Below, one piece after another: positions 17,461 through 26,189 of a stretch of DNA of 64,000 bases. The stretch is taken from assembly GCA_029856125.1 (NCBI GenBank), contig JAHQWJ010000139.1, positions 1 to 64,000 of the forward strand, given 5' to 3'. The position numbers and the translations under genes were made by a program. This stretch comes from Promethearchaeia archaeon. GTDB lineage: Archaea > Asgardarchaeota > Lokiarchaeia > Sigyniarchaeales > SOKP01. Each line of letters opens with the position of its first letter. The first letter of the stretch is position 1. Under the pieces are notes generated by a model that made no database searches, was not told where the DNA came from, and worked only from the letters and a program-made list of their open reading frames with translations.

Positions 17461-19749
17461 ATGAAAAGGGCAAGAGTTATTGATAGAATTAGTGTTATAT
17501 CGATCGTTCTATTTATGTTCTTAATTCTATTTTCAAAAGTAGATTTTGTTAACGCAAACGGCACTGGACCATCCCTCACGTTCAATACAAATTTCGAAAT
17601 GAACGAATATTCCAAATTTAATGAAACTCATCAAAATTTAAATTCAATTAATATTTCATTGCCATCATCTTCATGGTCTATTCAAGATATTGAGCTTAAT
17701 TTTACTGATATAAAATTTGGAAAAGAATTAAAAATTATTGAAAGTCAAAATTACACAGGTGATTATGATCGTGTTCATTATCAACAAGGTTCTGATCGAA
17801 CTCATGGGTTGGGTGTACAACTCAAATTAACTGAACCTACTACTCTTTACGGAGTTGATCTCTATGGTAAAAAAATAGAACGAGGTGTCACGATTATAGA
17901 AGTTCAAATTAGGGGCTATGACGCACTAAATAATAAACCTAATGGTTCAGTTTATTCGACAATGGAAATAAATATATCCATTACTGAAGGATGGCATAGA
18001 CAAAACTTTTCCAGCCCTATTTTATTGCCAAAAGGCAATTATTTTTTAGTAATTAATGGTTCGGATGTTGTATCTGTTAATGACGATAAAATTTGGTGGT
18101 ATTATAACAACATTAATCCTAGTGATCCGAGTTTATACACATCTTATTACAATGAAACTGATCAATGGAGCACAGGAGTACAGAATCATACATACTTACA
18201 TAAATTGATTCAGAAAGTAGAGACTCCGGTTTATCCAGAAGAAATTAATATGACTTTAAGCATTGATAATCAAGTGTATCCGATATCTAATACTACGAGC
18301 GAAGAAGAAGGATATTTAGGAAAGACTGTAGTTGACTTCTCACCGAATAGCGACAATTACCAAATTATCGTGAACAACCAAGCTTCAGAGAGTTTACTTT
18401 TTAACGTTAGTTGTTGCGTAACTCTTTCTAATAATCTTAATTTTCCATGTTCCGTTGCAGTCCAAGATGGTACAACAAATAAGTGGAGTGTAGAACCAAT
18501 AATCTCAAGACAACCCACCAATTATAGCGTTTTGTTCAATTACCCGAGTAGCTGGGAGAATATAAGCGTATTGAGAGATGATGTTCCTATTACATTAGGT
18601 GTCATAGTAGATACAACAGATCATAAAATTATTATTTTAAACGATTCAATAACCATCGGAGCAGATTGGGAGATCGTTGCTGATTCTACTAACGTTGAGT
18701 TTGATTTAAATGTTCAAATAGCAGAATATACCTTAGGTCAAGAGATAGAATTCTTACTTCCTGTAACCTCCTTTTCTGGAACATATATTTTTATTTTGCT
18801 TGATCCTGCTGGTATACCTCAACCGAATCAGACAATAACATTCCCCTCAGCAACTCCCTTTTCTTACAGCCTTAGCTTGTCTGATCTAGAAGGATTTTAT
18901 ACTGCCTATGTGTTCTGGTTTAGTGATACTGAAACAGATGCAGGCGTTCAATCACAAATTTTTGATGTTTCCATTGCAGAACCAACGCCAACGCCAACGC
19001 CTGAATTTCCGTTTCCTTTAATAATTTTAATTAGTGTTCTTGGAGCGGTAACAGTGGGATTGGCATCATTCATAGCATACAAGAGGATCCACTCGCGTCA
19101 AAGAACTAAACTCGAAAAATTCTTGAATCAATTTACAGATATTTCAAAAATCAACGAAATCATCGTGATTGATACGAAATCTGGAATCGATGTATTCTCC
19201 CAATCGTTTGGTGGAAGAAAAATAGATACTAGCTTAATTTCAGGATTCCTGCAAGCTATTAGTAACTTTGGAACGACGATTTCAGAAACAGCAAAGGAAT
19301 CTCGTACATTGAATATAGAGTACAAGGATTCAATAGTAATGCAAACTGAATTTGTAAATTTAAAATTAATTGTAACTTTAAAAGAAAACCCTTCTGCTAA
19401 TTTTAAATTTATAATGGAAGACTTAGCTTATGATATTTATAATCAATATGGAAAAGAGATTGACGACTTCGCAGGAATTTTGAAACCATTCCACAAAATG
19501 AAAGAATTGATAGAAAAGCATTTGAAAGTTTCGTTTCTTTACCAGCTAAAAATCGCAGAAAATCCTAAGATCAAAATAAATACGTCTGAGAAAGAGATGG
19601 TTAGTAAAGCCCGAACTTTTATGAAAGAAAATAATTTCAACTATTTCTATTCGCTTTATTTAATGCCAGAAAACACCTCTTCCCCAAAAGATTATCAAAC
19701 AATTTTTAATCTGATTGAAAAAGGAATATTTCAGCCGACTGAAAAATGA
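17461..19749 (+). CDS. Single-pass surface protein with cytosolic longin/roadblock-like domain (paralogue)
   Basis: Same layout as the 752-aa protein at the start of the window: signal peptide (ISVISIVLFMFLILFSKV), a large sequon-rich extracellular region, a Pro-Thr linker PTPTPTPEFP, one transmembrane helix (LIILISVLGAVTVGLASFIAY) and a cytosolic domain (INEIIVIDTKSGIDVFSQSF, LISGFLQAISNFG) resembling longin/roadblock folds. The PTPTP linker is absent from the first copy. The extracellular half repeats THGLGVQLKLTEPTTLYGVDLYG. Inferred to be a receptor or adhesin coupled to intracellular GTPase-type partners. It lies divergent from the alkylsulfatase-like gene with only 83 nt between. Confidence 0.7.
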   Translation: MKRARVIDRISVISIVLFMFLILFSKVDFVNANGTGPSLTFNTNFEMNEYSKFNETHQNLNSINISLPSSSWSIQDIELNFTDIKFGKELKIIESQNYTGDYDRVHYQQGSDRTHGLGVQLKLTEPTTLYGVDLYGKKIERGVTIIEVQIRGYDALNNKPNGSVYSTMEINISITEGWHRQNFSSPILLPKGNYFLVINGSDVVSVNDDKIWWYYNNINPSDPSLYTSYYNETDQWSTGVQNHTYLHKLIQKVETPVYPEEINMTLSIDNQVYPISNTTSEEEGYLGKTVVDFSPNSDNYQIIVNNQASESLLFNVSCCVTLSNNLNFPCSVAVQDGTTNKWSVEPIISRQPTNYSVLFNYPSSWENISVLRDDVPITLGVIVDTTDHKIIILNDSITIGADWEIVADSTNVEFDLNVQIAEYTLGQEIEFLLPVTSFSGTYIFILLDPAGIPQPNQTITFPSATPFSYSLSLSDLEGFYTAYVFWFSDTETDAGVQSQIFDVSIAEPTPTPTPEFPFPLIILISVLGAVTVGLASFIAYKRIHSRQRTKLEKFLNQFTDISKINEIIVIDTKSGIDVFSQSFGGRKIDTSLISGFLQAISNFGTTISETAKESRTLNIEYKDSIVMQTEFVNLKLIVTLKENPSANFKFIMEDLAYDIYNQYGKEIDDFAGILKPFHKMKELIEKHLKVSFLYQLKIAENPKIKINTSEKEMVSKARTFMKENNFNYFYSLYLMPENTSSPKDYQTIFNLIEKGIFQPTEK

Positions 19750-19816
19750 TTTTTCTAAATACCTTAGTATTTTTATATCTTATCTCTCAGTAAAATAAAA
19801 AAAAAAAAAATTTGTT

Positions 19817-20407
19817 TTATTCTGATTTCTTCCGCCATACCGTCAAATAAACAATAAGGAGAATAATACACGCTGGAATTCCTATAATAATAAATATCCA
19901 CATTAATGTATAGAACATACCATAAACCCAGTAACTATACGGTTGGCTGCTAAATGGAGCATAGTAATTAATACCATTAGAAGAAAGGGAAATATAAATA
20001 CAATATGCTATAAACATAAATAATCCACCTCCACCGCTACCTCCCGCATTTCTCTTTCTATGCTTATTCTTCTTCTCTCTGGCTTTAAACTCGGCTTTCT
20101 CTTCATCTGGTAATCTACTCCACCAGATATAGCCTCCCACTCCAAAAAACAATCCTGCTGGTATCCCCACAAATAATAACTCAAATAGAATTATAAGTAT
20201 ATAAAATCCAACAATCCAATCAAGGCTCCAATCACCAATTAATGCCGTACCTTGCGCTCCAATCGGAGATGTTTCAATAAACCATATTACTACTAGTAGT
20301 GCTCCTATAAAGGCGATAGCTCCAGCTATAATTACTACAATAAATGCCGTCAAATGGTTCTTTATTGTTTTTTTCCAATATAATTCATCGCTTAATTCTT
20401 CACTCAT
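19817..20407 (-). CDS. Small polytopic membrane protein, unknown
   Basis: Four hydrophobic helices: AFIVVIIAGAIAFIGALLVVIWF, IVGFYILIILFELLFVGIPAGLFFGVGGYIW, a glycine-rich GGSGGGGLFMFIAYCIYI, and a C-terminal IFIIIGIPACIILLIVYLTVW. Between helices 2 and 3 is a strongly basic loop, DEEKAEFKAREKKNKHRKR, predicted cytosolic. GAGGTTA lies 8 nt before the ATG and supports the start. No family recognised. It is isolated between the surface protein and the ferredoxin-nitroreductase genes. Confidence 0.6.
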   Translation of the reverse strand: MSEELSDELYWKKTIKNHLTAFIVVIIAGAIAFIGALLVVIWFIETSPIGAQGTALIGDWSLDWIVGFYILIILFELLFVGIPAGLFFGVGGYIWWSRLPDEEKAEFKAREKKNKHRKRNAGGSGGGGLFMFIAYCIYISLSSNGINYYAPFSSQPYSYWVYGMFYTLMWIFIIIGIPACIILLIVYLTVWRKKSE

Positions 20408-20660
20408 AAGATTTAACCTCTAATTTTTGAGATTTTCTTTTTATATTAATAGTTAGGAAATAGTAGGATCTCACTTAATTTAAGTTTATATGCAATTATT
20501 ACATGGAAACAAATTGTAGGGCCTATTTTGAATGATTATTCTCTAAAAAGGTAAATAAAACCTTCAATATCCATTTGATTTAGATTATTTGATATAAAAA
20601 GGTTAATGTAAAAATTTCCTCTAATTGATGCATATAGTAATAAACAAAAAAGAAAAAACT

Positions 20661-21554
20661 TTAGATCCATTGAACTCTTAAGGGTTTTCGAGCTGGGATT
20701 CGTTTATACTTTACATCTGGATACCCCATTGTTAAGGAATACCCTACGATATGGTTATTAGGAATCTTGAGTAATTCTCTAATTGTTTGCGATTCGTTTA
20801 TAAAATAGGTCAAATATCCTAATGAACAAGCTCCTAACCCTAAAATTTCAGCAGCGAGCATGATATTAGCTGCTGCTAAAGCGGTATTTGAAGGAATCCC
20901 TCCTACAGTTTTGTCTCCATGAATAATAATTAACTCCCCATTCCAACACCAAAAATCAATACCTTGCTTGATCATTTCGAGTTTTCTTTTTGATTTAGGA
21001 AGATTTTCAACAGCGAGTCTCATTTCATCTTCTGTAAATCTTTTTTCTAATAATTTCCGGCCCTGTTGATCCTCAAGCGCGTTAACTAACTTAGTCACTT
21101 TACTAGTTATGTGTTTTGATATCGCAGTTACAGTTGCTCTTTCTTGAACTATAGTATAGCTGATGTTTTCAGTATTGCTGCCAGTTGGTGAATATTTTCC
21201 GATCTTCAATAATTTTTCTATTAAATCTTTTGGAATTGTTTTTTCTTTAAATCGCCTGATAGATCTCCTATTTAAAACCAGTTTTAAAAAAGAATTATAT
21301 GATGGGAATTCTTCTCTTATCGAACTATGTTCTAGTTCTTCTTCCTCATGAAATTTTAGTTGAATAGCATTTACAGGACACACGGCTTCACAGTGTCCGC
21401 ATTCTATGCAAACTTCCTCAAAAGAATCATCTAAACGCAAAAAACCTTGGTTGAAAGAAAATAAATTAGCTACGCAATCTTTCACGCATTCTTTACATTT
21501 TGTACAATTATCAATATCGATTTTAATTTTTGAATTTTCTATTTCATTTATCAT
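20661..21554 (-). CDS. Ferredoxin-nitroreductase fusion
   Basis: N-terminal 2[4Fe-4S] ferredoxin domain: CTKCKECVKDC and CIECGHCEAVCPVNAIQ in the first 60 residues. It is followed by an FMN-binding nitroreductase domain with RRSIRRFKEKTIP near residue 95 and PTGSNTENISY; the C-terminal GYPDVKYKRIPARKPL is also typical. The family uses ferredoxin-type electron input to reduce unknown organic substrates in anaerobes. Length 297 aa is normal. Transcribed alone; the next genes on this strand are nnrE and the HTH-ferredoxin gene. Confidence 0.88.
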   Translation of the reverse strand: MINEIENSKIKIDIDNCTKCKECVKDCVANLFSFNQGFLRLDDSFEEVCIECGHCEAVCPVNAIQLKFHEEEELEHSSIREEFPSYNSFLKLVLNRRSIRRFKEKTIPKDLIEKLLKIGKYSPTGSNTENISYTIVQERATVTAISKHITSKVTKLVNALEDQQGRKLLEKRFTEDEMRLAVENLPKSKRKLEMIKQGIDFWCWNGELIIIHGDKTVGGIPSNTALAAANIMLAAEILGLGACSLGYLTYFINESQTIRELLKIPNNHIVGYSLTMGYPDVKYKRIPARKPLRVQWI

Positions 21555-21673
21555 CAGAAATCATTTTAAGAATTCTAAATAGCTATAGAATATGAGCTAA
21601 TTTTGTAAAACTCGTATCCCTTAAAAACATAATTATTTAATTTTAAAAATAGATATCAGTACGGAAAAATTAT

Positions 21674-22459
21674 TTAAGAAATTGTCCAATAACTCTTTTC
21701 CGAGGCTTTATTTTTATTAATTTTCACTTTCTGTATGGAATTATTTTCAAATGCCAAATAAAGCTTTTCTAAACTAGTTTTTTTATAAGGGAGATTCCAA
21801 TGATTTCTTAAGATTTCATAATATATATTTATTGGAATGCCTATATCAGCTACATATAATTCCCCAATGTTTTTAGGCTCTGTAATGAGTAGTCCCTTTT
21901 TTACGAATCCTAGCGTTAAGGTTGCTAATGGATTGATGCTCGAATAACTGCTTCCCGTTGTTGCATCTAGTCCAGATGGAATATCCAAAGAAAGAATTTT
22001 ATTTACGTTTGAAAGAAAATTAAAAACACTTTCAGAAATATCATCTTGACGGGGAGTAAACCCATATCCGAGATAAGCATCTATAAAAAAGCTATCATCC
22101 TTAAACTCTAAATTATTAACTGGTAATTCTTTGACAATTTTGATTCCCAATTGTTTCGCTCTTATAAACTGGTGTTTGGAAACGTCTTTAAGTTCATTTA
22201 CACCCTTTGGAAAGATAATTTGAGCATTTAATCCCCAAGAAGCTAAACGCCTCGCTGCCACAATACCGCCTCCAGCGTTGTTTCCAGTGCCAGCAATTAT
22301 TATGTAGTTAGAATATTTAATTTTTGATAGATTTAGAGCTAAAATTGCTAAGTTTAAGCCTGCGAGTTCCATCATTAGCTCAACAGGGATTTTAAAATCT
22401 TCTACCATTATACGGTCTACTTCAGCCATCTGCTCTTTCGTAATGCCTGGTAAGCCCAT
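21674..22459 (-). CDS. nnrE: NAD(P)H-hydrate epimerase (YjeF N-terminal domain)
   Basis: Repairs damaged NAD(P)H by epimerising the R-hydrate. Motifs: MAEVDRIMVEDFKIPVELMMELAG at the N-terminus (the catalytic-site helix), GTGNNAGGGIVAARRL for nucleotide binding, and LSLDIPSGLDATTG. Only the epimerase domain is present (261 aa); the YjeF C-terminal dehydratase domain often fused in archaea is absent and was not seen in the window. AAGGGG upstream of the ATG supports the start. It lies 40 nt after the HTH-ferredoxin gene on the same strand and may be co-transcribed with it. Confidence 0.88.
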   Translation of the reverse strand: MGLPGITKEQMAEVDRIMVEDFKIPVELMMELAGLNLAILALNLSKIKYSNYIIIAGTGNNAGGGIVAARRLASWGLNAQIIFPKGVNELKDVSKHQFIRAKQLGIKIVKELPVNNLEFKDDSFFIDAYLGYGFTPRQDDISESVFNFLSNVNKILSLDIPSGLDATTGSSYSSINPLATLTLGFVKKGLLITEPKNIGELYVADIGIPINIYYEILRNHWNLPYKKTSLEKLYLAFENNSIQKVKINKNKASEKSYWTIS

Positions 22460-22498
22460 AATTACCCCTTTTAGCTTAAATTAGAAAAATAAAAATTA

Positions 22499-23623
22499 TT
22501 AAGTTTGAGTTTTTTCAGCTCTTGCTAGTTCTGCTTTTTTATCCATGATTTTTACGTAAGTTGAGTAAGTATTTTTCGGAGGAAGTGTTTCCTCTTCTTT
22601 CTTAAAAAGCTTCATTGCTTCTGAAGTACAAGTAGGAACGCATACTCCGCATCCTATGCACCTTCCTTTATCTACTTGAGCGATATTGTCTTCAATAGTA
22701 ATGGCATCCAAATTACATCTATCTTCACAGATTCCGCACCCTATGCATAAATCAGGATCAACTTCAGCATAAAAATTAGTAGCGAAAAAATGTGATAATT
22801 CAGGAAGCTGTTTTTGGCTTGTAAGCACTCCGCAACAACAACCACAACAAGTACATATATTCATTGGTCGTTGAGAATTTCCCGGTTGAAGCACTAAACC
22901 ATCTTCTTCGGCTTTCTGTAAGATTTCTAGAGCTTCTTCTTTAGTAATTTCTCTAGCAAGACCTTTTTCTATAAAACTCTTAGCACCAGCTCTAAATGAA
23001 AAGCATGACTCGCGTAGTTTCGTCTTTGTACATGGTTCTCCTATAAGATCATTTCCTTTTCGGCAGATGCAGTCCATTACTGCGATCGGTTCTCCCACAA
23101 TCTCAATAAGTTGTTTAAGATCATCGTAATTCGCAATTGATTGTTCAAAATTAACAGACTGATCTAGCGGAATCACGCGTAATTGAGGAACACCCGAACT
23201 ATTATATTCTTCACTAAAAAATGTTTCACGCGTGTATTGATGGGCATCTTTAAAAAATTCAGGTGTCAATTGATTTAGTTGATACTCAAACATTCCTATT
23301 ACAAAAGGAGCACTACCGTAATATTTAGTTTCTGTTTCTCCTTCTTTTACAACCCCACGATTGATTAAACCCTTGAAATACATCTCATCTAGTTTCTTCT
23401 CCAATTCATCCGAAGAAAAACCACTTTTTTTCAATCTTCTATATATCTTCTTTAGCGGATCTGCAATAAAATTCAACTTTAATGCAATTTGAGCTTGTTC
23501 TGGCGTGAAAAGATGTTTCAAAATTTTAATTTCAAGTCCAGATTCTGTAGCTGGATAACCAACTGGCATCTTATCAAGATGCTTCTGTAATTCTCGATAA
23601 TAATCAAAATTTTCTTGGGTCAT
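22499..23623 (-). CDS. Winged-helix-like/ferredoxin redox protein with CxCCxCCC motif
   Basis: N-terminal region (about 1-120) looks like a winged helix (LEKKLDEMYFKGLINRG). A central region carries a Cys-rich set: MDCICRKGNDL, then Cys in EPCTKTKLRESC, and the striking CTCCGCCCGVL. The C-terminus is a 2[4Fe-4S] ferredoxin (CIGCGICEDRC and CIGCGVCVPTC). A paralogue of the same layout lies at 29.9 kb. The combination suggests several Fe-S clusters and possible redox sensing or electron transfer; the exact partner is unknown. The start is set at the ATG giving MTQENFDYY instead of the upstream TTG. Confidence 0.8.
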   Translation of the reverse strand: MTQENFDYYRELQKHLDKMPVGYPATESGLEIKILKHLFTPEQAQIALKLNFIADPLKKIYRRLKKSGFSSDELEKKLDEMYFKGLINRGVVKEGETETKYYGSAPFVIGMFEYQLNQLTPEFFKDAHQYTRETFFSEEYNSSGVPQLRVIPLDQSVNFEQSIANYDDLKQLIEIVGEPIAVMDCICRKGNDLIGEPCTKTKLRESCFSFRAGAKSFIEKGLAREITKEEALEILQKAEEDGLVLQPGNSQRPMNICTCCGCCCGVLTSQKQLPELSHFFATNFYAEVDPDLCIGCGICEDRCNLDAITIEDNIAQVDKGRCIGCGVCVPTCTSEAMKLFKKEEETLPPKNTYSTYVKIMDKKAELARAEKTQT

Positions 23624-23698
23624 ACAATATAGCAATAGTTCTTAATTAAAAAAGTTGATAATTATGTTTTTTAAGGTTGAAGTAGTGAACATGAATTT

Positions 23699-24667
23699 TT
23701 ATTTATTGTAATCTTTCCATTCAGAAGGAACCTTAGATACTTTTTCTCGACCTGTAGGTTGATACACTTTTTTTCCTAAAGGTCTAAATTTTAAATCACC
23801 TTCAAAAAATTGTGTAATTCTTTGCCTAGCTATTTTAATGTATTCCAATTCTTTATCTACACCGATGACCTTTCGAGAATGTTTTAGTCCCGCAACCAAG
23901 GTCGTTCCTACACCGCAAAAAGGATCTAAAACATAATCTCCTTTATTTGTGAGAGCGAGAATACATCTTTCTACTAGTTCTATCGGAAATTGGCAAGGAT
24001 GAATAGTTTTTTCTGGATGGTTAGATTTAACGTTAGGAAACTCCCAGAAAGCAGTCATCCAATCATCTTCTAATATTTTCCACACATCCGAAGGATTTTT
24101 TCCTAATGGGTTTCCGGAAAGTTTACCCTTATTTGGTCCTTTATACGCGCGTTTCCCGGGATATTTAGCTGGTACTCTTATTGAATCTAAATTGAAAACA
24201 TAATTATCAGTTTTTGTAAACCATAGTATTGTCTCATACCTTCCAGATAATCGATTCTTACAATGTAATCCGTGTCCAAAATGCCATACAATTCTATTTC
24301 TCAATTTCATACCTATTCTTTTGAAAATATCGTAAAAATAAATGTCTAAAGGATAAATTTCGCCGTTATTTACGTAATTTCCGACTTCCCAACAAACACT
24401 TCCTTCATTTTTAAGTTTGTTATGAAGCTGTCTAATAATCATTTCTTGATTTTTCAAATATGCTTCTAAGGTTGCTTTTTCTTCATACTCTTTGCCAATA
24501 TTGTAAGGAGGTGAGGTCACGATTAAATTTACGCTGTTATCCGGCACAGTATTCAGGAATTTTAGTGAATCTCCATGATGTAAAATGATCTTCCTTTCTT
24601 TAGCAAATTCGGTATAAATTTTATAAGTTTCCGATTTAGAGGTCATCTTTTTTTGTGTTGTCATCAT
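23699..24667 (-). CDS. DNA (adenine-N6 or cytosine-N4) methyltransferase, beta-type order
   Basis: Motif IV TSPPYNIGKEY comes early (about residue 50) and the SAM-binding motifs lie near the C-terminus (YVLDPFCGVGTTLVAGLKHSRKVIGVD), the IV-then-I order of beta-class methyltransferases. The SPPY form occurs in both N4-cytosine and N6-adenine enzymes, so the base is not certain. A central TRD-like stretch is rich in Pro/Lys/Gly. No endonuclease gene adjoins it. One of four DNA methyltransferases in this window. It may be an orphan regulator or a protective enzyme. Confidence 0.88.
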   Translation of the reverse strand: MMTTQKKMTSKSETYKIYTEFAKERKIILHHGDSLKFLNTVPDNSVNLIVTSPPYNIGKEYEEKATLEAYLKNQEMIIRQLHNKLKNEGSVCWEVGNYVNNGEIYPLDIYFYDIFKRIGMKLRNRIVWHFGHGLHCKNRLSGRYETILWFTKTDNYVFNLDSIRVPAKYPGKRAYKGPNKGKLSGNPLGKNPSDVWKILEDDWMTAFWEFPNVKSNHPEKTIHPCQFPIELVERCILALTNKGDYVLDPFCGVGTTLVAGLKHSRKVIGVDKELEYIKIARQRITQFFEGDLKFRPLGKKVYQPTGREKVSKVPSEWKDYNK

Positions 24668-24883
24668 TCATTCATTATTAAATCCTAATAAGTGAAGGAT
24701 AAGAATTATTACTACTATTGACCTTTAGTCAGATTTTTTAAATTAAATTATTTGTTAAGCCTTTATCAAAAGTGCAAACCATTTTTTTATCTTTCTAACT
24801 TAAAATGAAACATGTTCGAATTTAGGTTTATAAACACTTTACAATTATAATATTTAAAAAATTATTAAAATTGAAAAGTAGAT

Positions 24884-25222
24884 GTGAAATATTTGAGCGA
24901 CCATAATAAAGAAAATCCTGAAATTTTAGATTTAGAAAGCTTACTTGATTATCAAGAAGGCTCCGTTGTTAGTAGGATGCTGATGAACAAAAAAATAGGC
25001 ACTGTAACATTGTTTTCTTTTGATAAAGGAGAGGGTTTAAGTGAACACACAACTCCATTTGATGCGTTAGTTTACATTATCGATGGCAAGGCGGAAATTA
25101 TAATTTCTAAAAAGCCTTACATTTTAGAAAAAGGGCAAATGATAACGATGCCTGCTAATGACCCACATGCTCTTAAGGCTTTAGAGCGCTTTAAAATGAT
25201 GCTAATAATGGTTAAAGCTTAG
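24884..25222 (+). CDS. Small cupin-domain protein
   Basis: A single cupin barrel of 112 aa. The two conserved motifs are visible as SEHTTPFDALVYIIDGKAEIII and GQMITMPANDPHALKA, with His residues that could bind a metal. The start is a GTG; an in-frame TTG three codons later is an alternative. Single-domain cupins of this size commonly bind small ligands or act as isomerase/dioxygenase-like enzymes; specific function cannot be given. Flanked by a divergent DNA methyltransferase and a convergent gelsolin gene. Confidence 0.85.
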   Translation: MKYLSDHNKENPEILDLESLLDYQEGSVVSRMLMNKKIGTVTLFSFDKGEGLSEHTTPFDALVYIIDGKAEIIISKKPYILEKGQMITMPANDPHALKALERFKMMLIMVKA

Positions 25223-25273
25223 AAAATAAGTGATTTTTTCTTTTATCTCTAATAGAAAAACCCTTTATTTTTT

Positions 25274-26065
25274 CTAATTATATTTTTTCTTTTTCTCCAG
25301 AAATTGTTGATCAATCAAAATATCCATCTGAGCATTCAACCAACACAACTCGTCATAAGTGCTAGATGAATTAAACACTTCTTCTGCCTTTTTGCGAATA
25401 TCTTCAAGCGAAGGCATGTTTAATGCTATGTTTTGAATAACTTCGGCTAATAGCCAACATAAGTCGTTATACGAATATTTTTTTAATGAGAGATAATAAG
25501 CAGCTACTCTGATTTGAGGTTCTAAACCAATCTCTTCATCATCTGTAGGCACTACTTCTTTTTCCATAGATTCCTTAGCTTCAACTTCTTCATTTTCTGT
25601 AATAAGCGTTCTGTGTTTTTTTAGTTGCGTTAACCATGCAAACACCCCTGGTTCAGCGCCTTCCTCTTTTATCTCTGGGCTTTTAATCTCTTGGGGTTCA
25701 TTCTCTGAAATGGTTGATGTGGATGGTGTTTCTTCTTTAGGTGCTACTAGTACCAGCTCAGGTCTGCGTCCAGTTGATTTACCAGGTATTAACCCCTTTT
25801 TTAACTGATCCATCATCGATAAAAATGATCCATATTCTCGTTTTTGCATCATTATTAATATTTTGCACGCACCTCCGCGATCTTTGTCAAATCTTCTAGC
25901 CCAAGCTGCTGTGAGGTCTTTTTTATACTGTGGAACTTTAAGCCCCACCCAAATATAAAGTGTCTTCTTCTCAATATCGTCAATCAAATACACATGATTA
26001 TCGTCAAACTCTAAATTACTTCGATCAATTAAATTTCCTTTTTCATCAAGACTATAAAAAATCAA
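25274..26065 (-). CDS. Gelsolin-domain protein with novel C-terminal repeat region
   Basis: Residues about 20-105 look like one gelsolin/villin repeat: NHVYLIDDIEKKTLYIWVGLKVPQYKKD, then AWARRFDKDRGG, in the order of the eukaryotic VYLLD..IYVWVGK..EK..A repeat. Asgard archaea are known to encode actin-regulating gelsolins. An acidic linker follows (PSTSTISENEPQE), then about 90 helical residues with two similar segments, YSYNDLCWLLAEVIQNI and STYDELCWLNAQMDILI. That C-terminal motif pair is not one I recognise. Start is TTG. Probable role: calcium-modulated actin binding or severing (inference). Confidence 0.8.
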   Translation of the reverse strand: MIFYSLDEKGNLIDRSNLEFDDNHVYLIDDIEKKTLYIWVGLKVPQYKKDLTAAWARRFDKDRGGACKILIMMQKREYGSFLSMMDQLKKGLIPGKSTGRRPELVLVAPKEETPSTSTISENEPQEIKSPEIKEEGAEPGVFAWLTQLKKHRTLITENEEVEAKESMEKEVVPTDDEEIGLEPQIRVAAYYLSLKKYSYNDLCWLLAEVIQNIALNMPSLEDIRKKAEEVFNSSSTYDELCWLNAQMDILIDQQFLEKKKKYN

Positions 26066-26189
26066 ATATAAACCACACTAAAGTTGAATAAGCTTATAAA
26101 AATAGATTCAATTAAGGTATAAAAATTTTTATTAATCACATGAATTACTTGAAATATTAATCAATTAATACTTATTAAACTATTAATAA

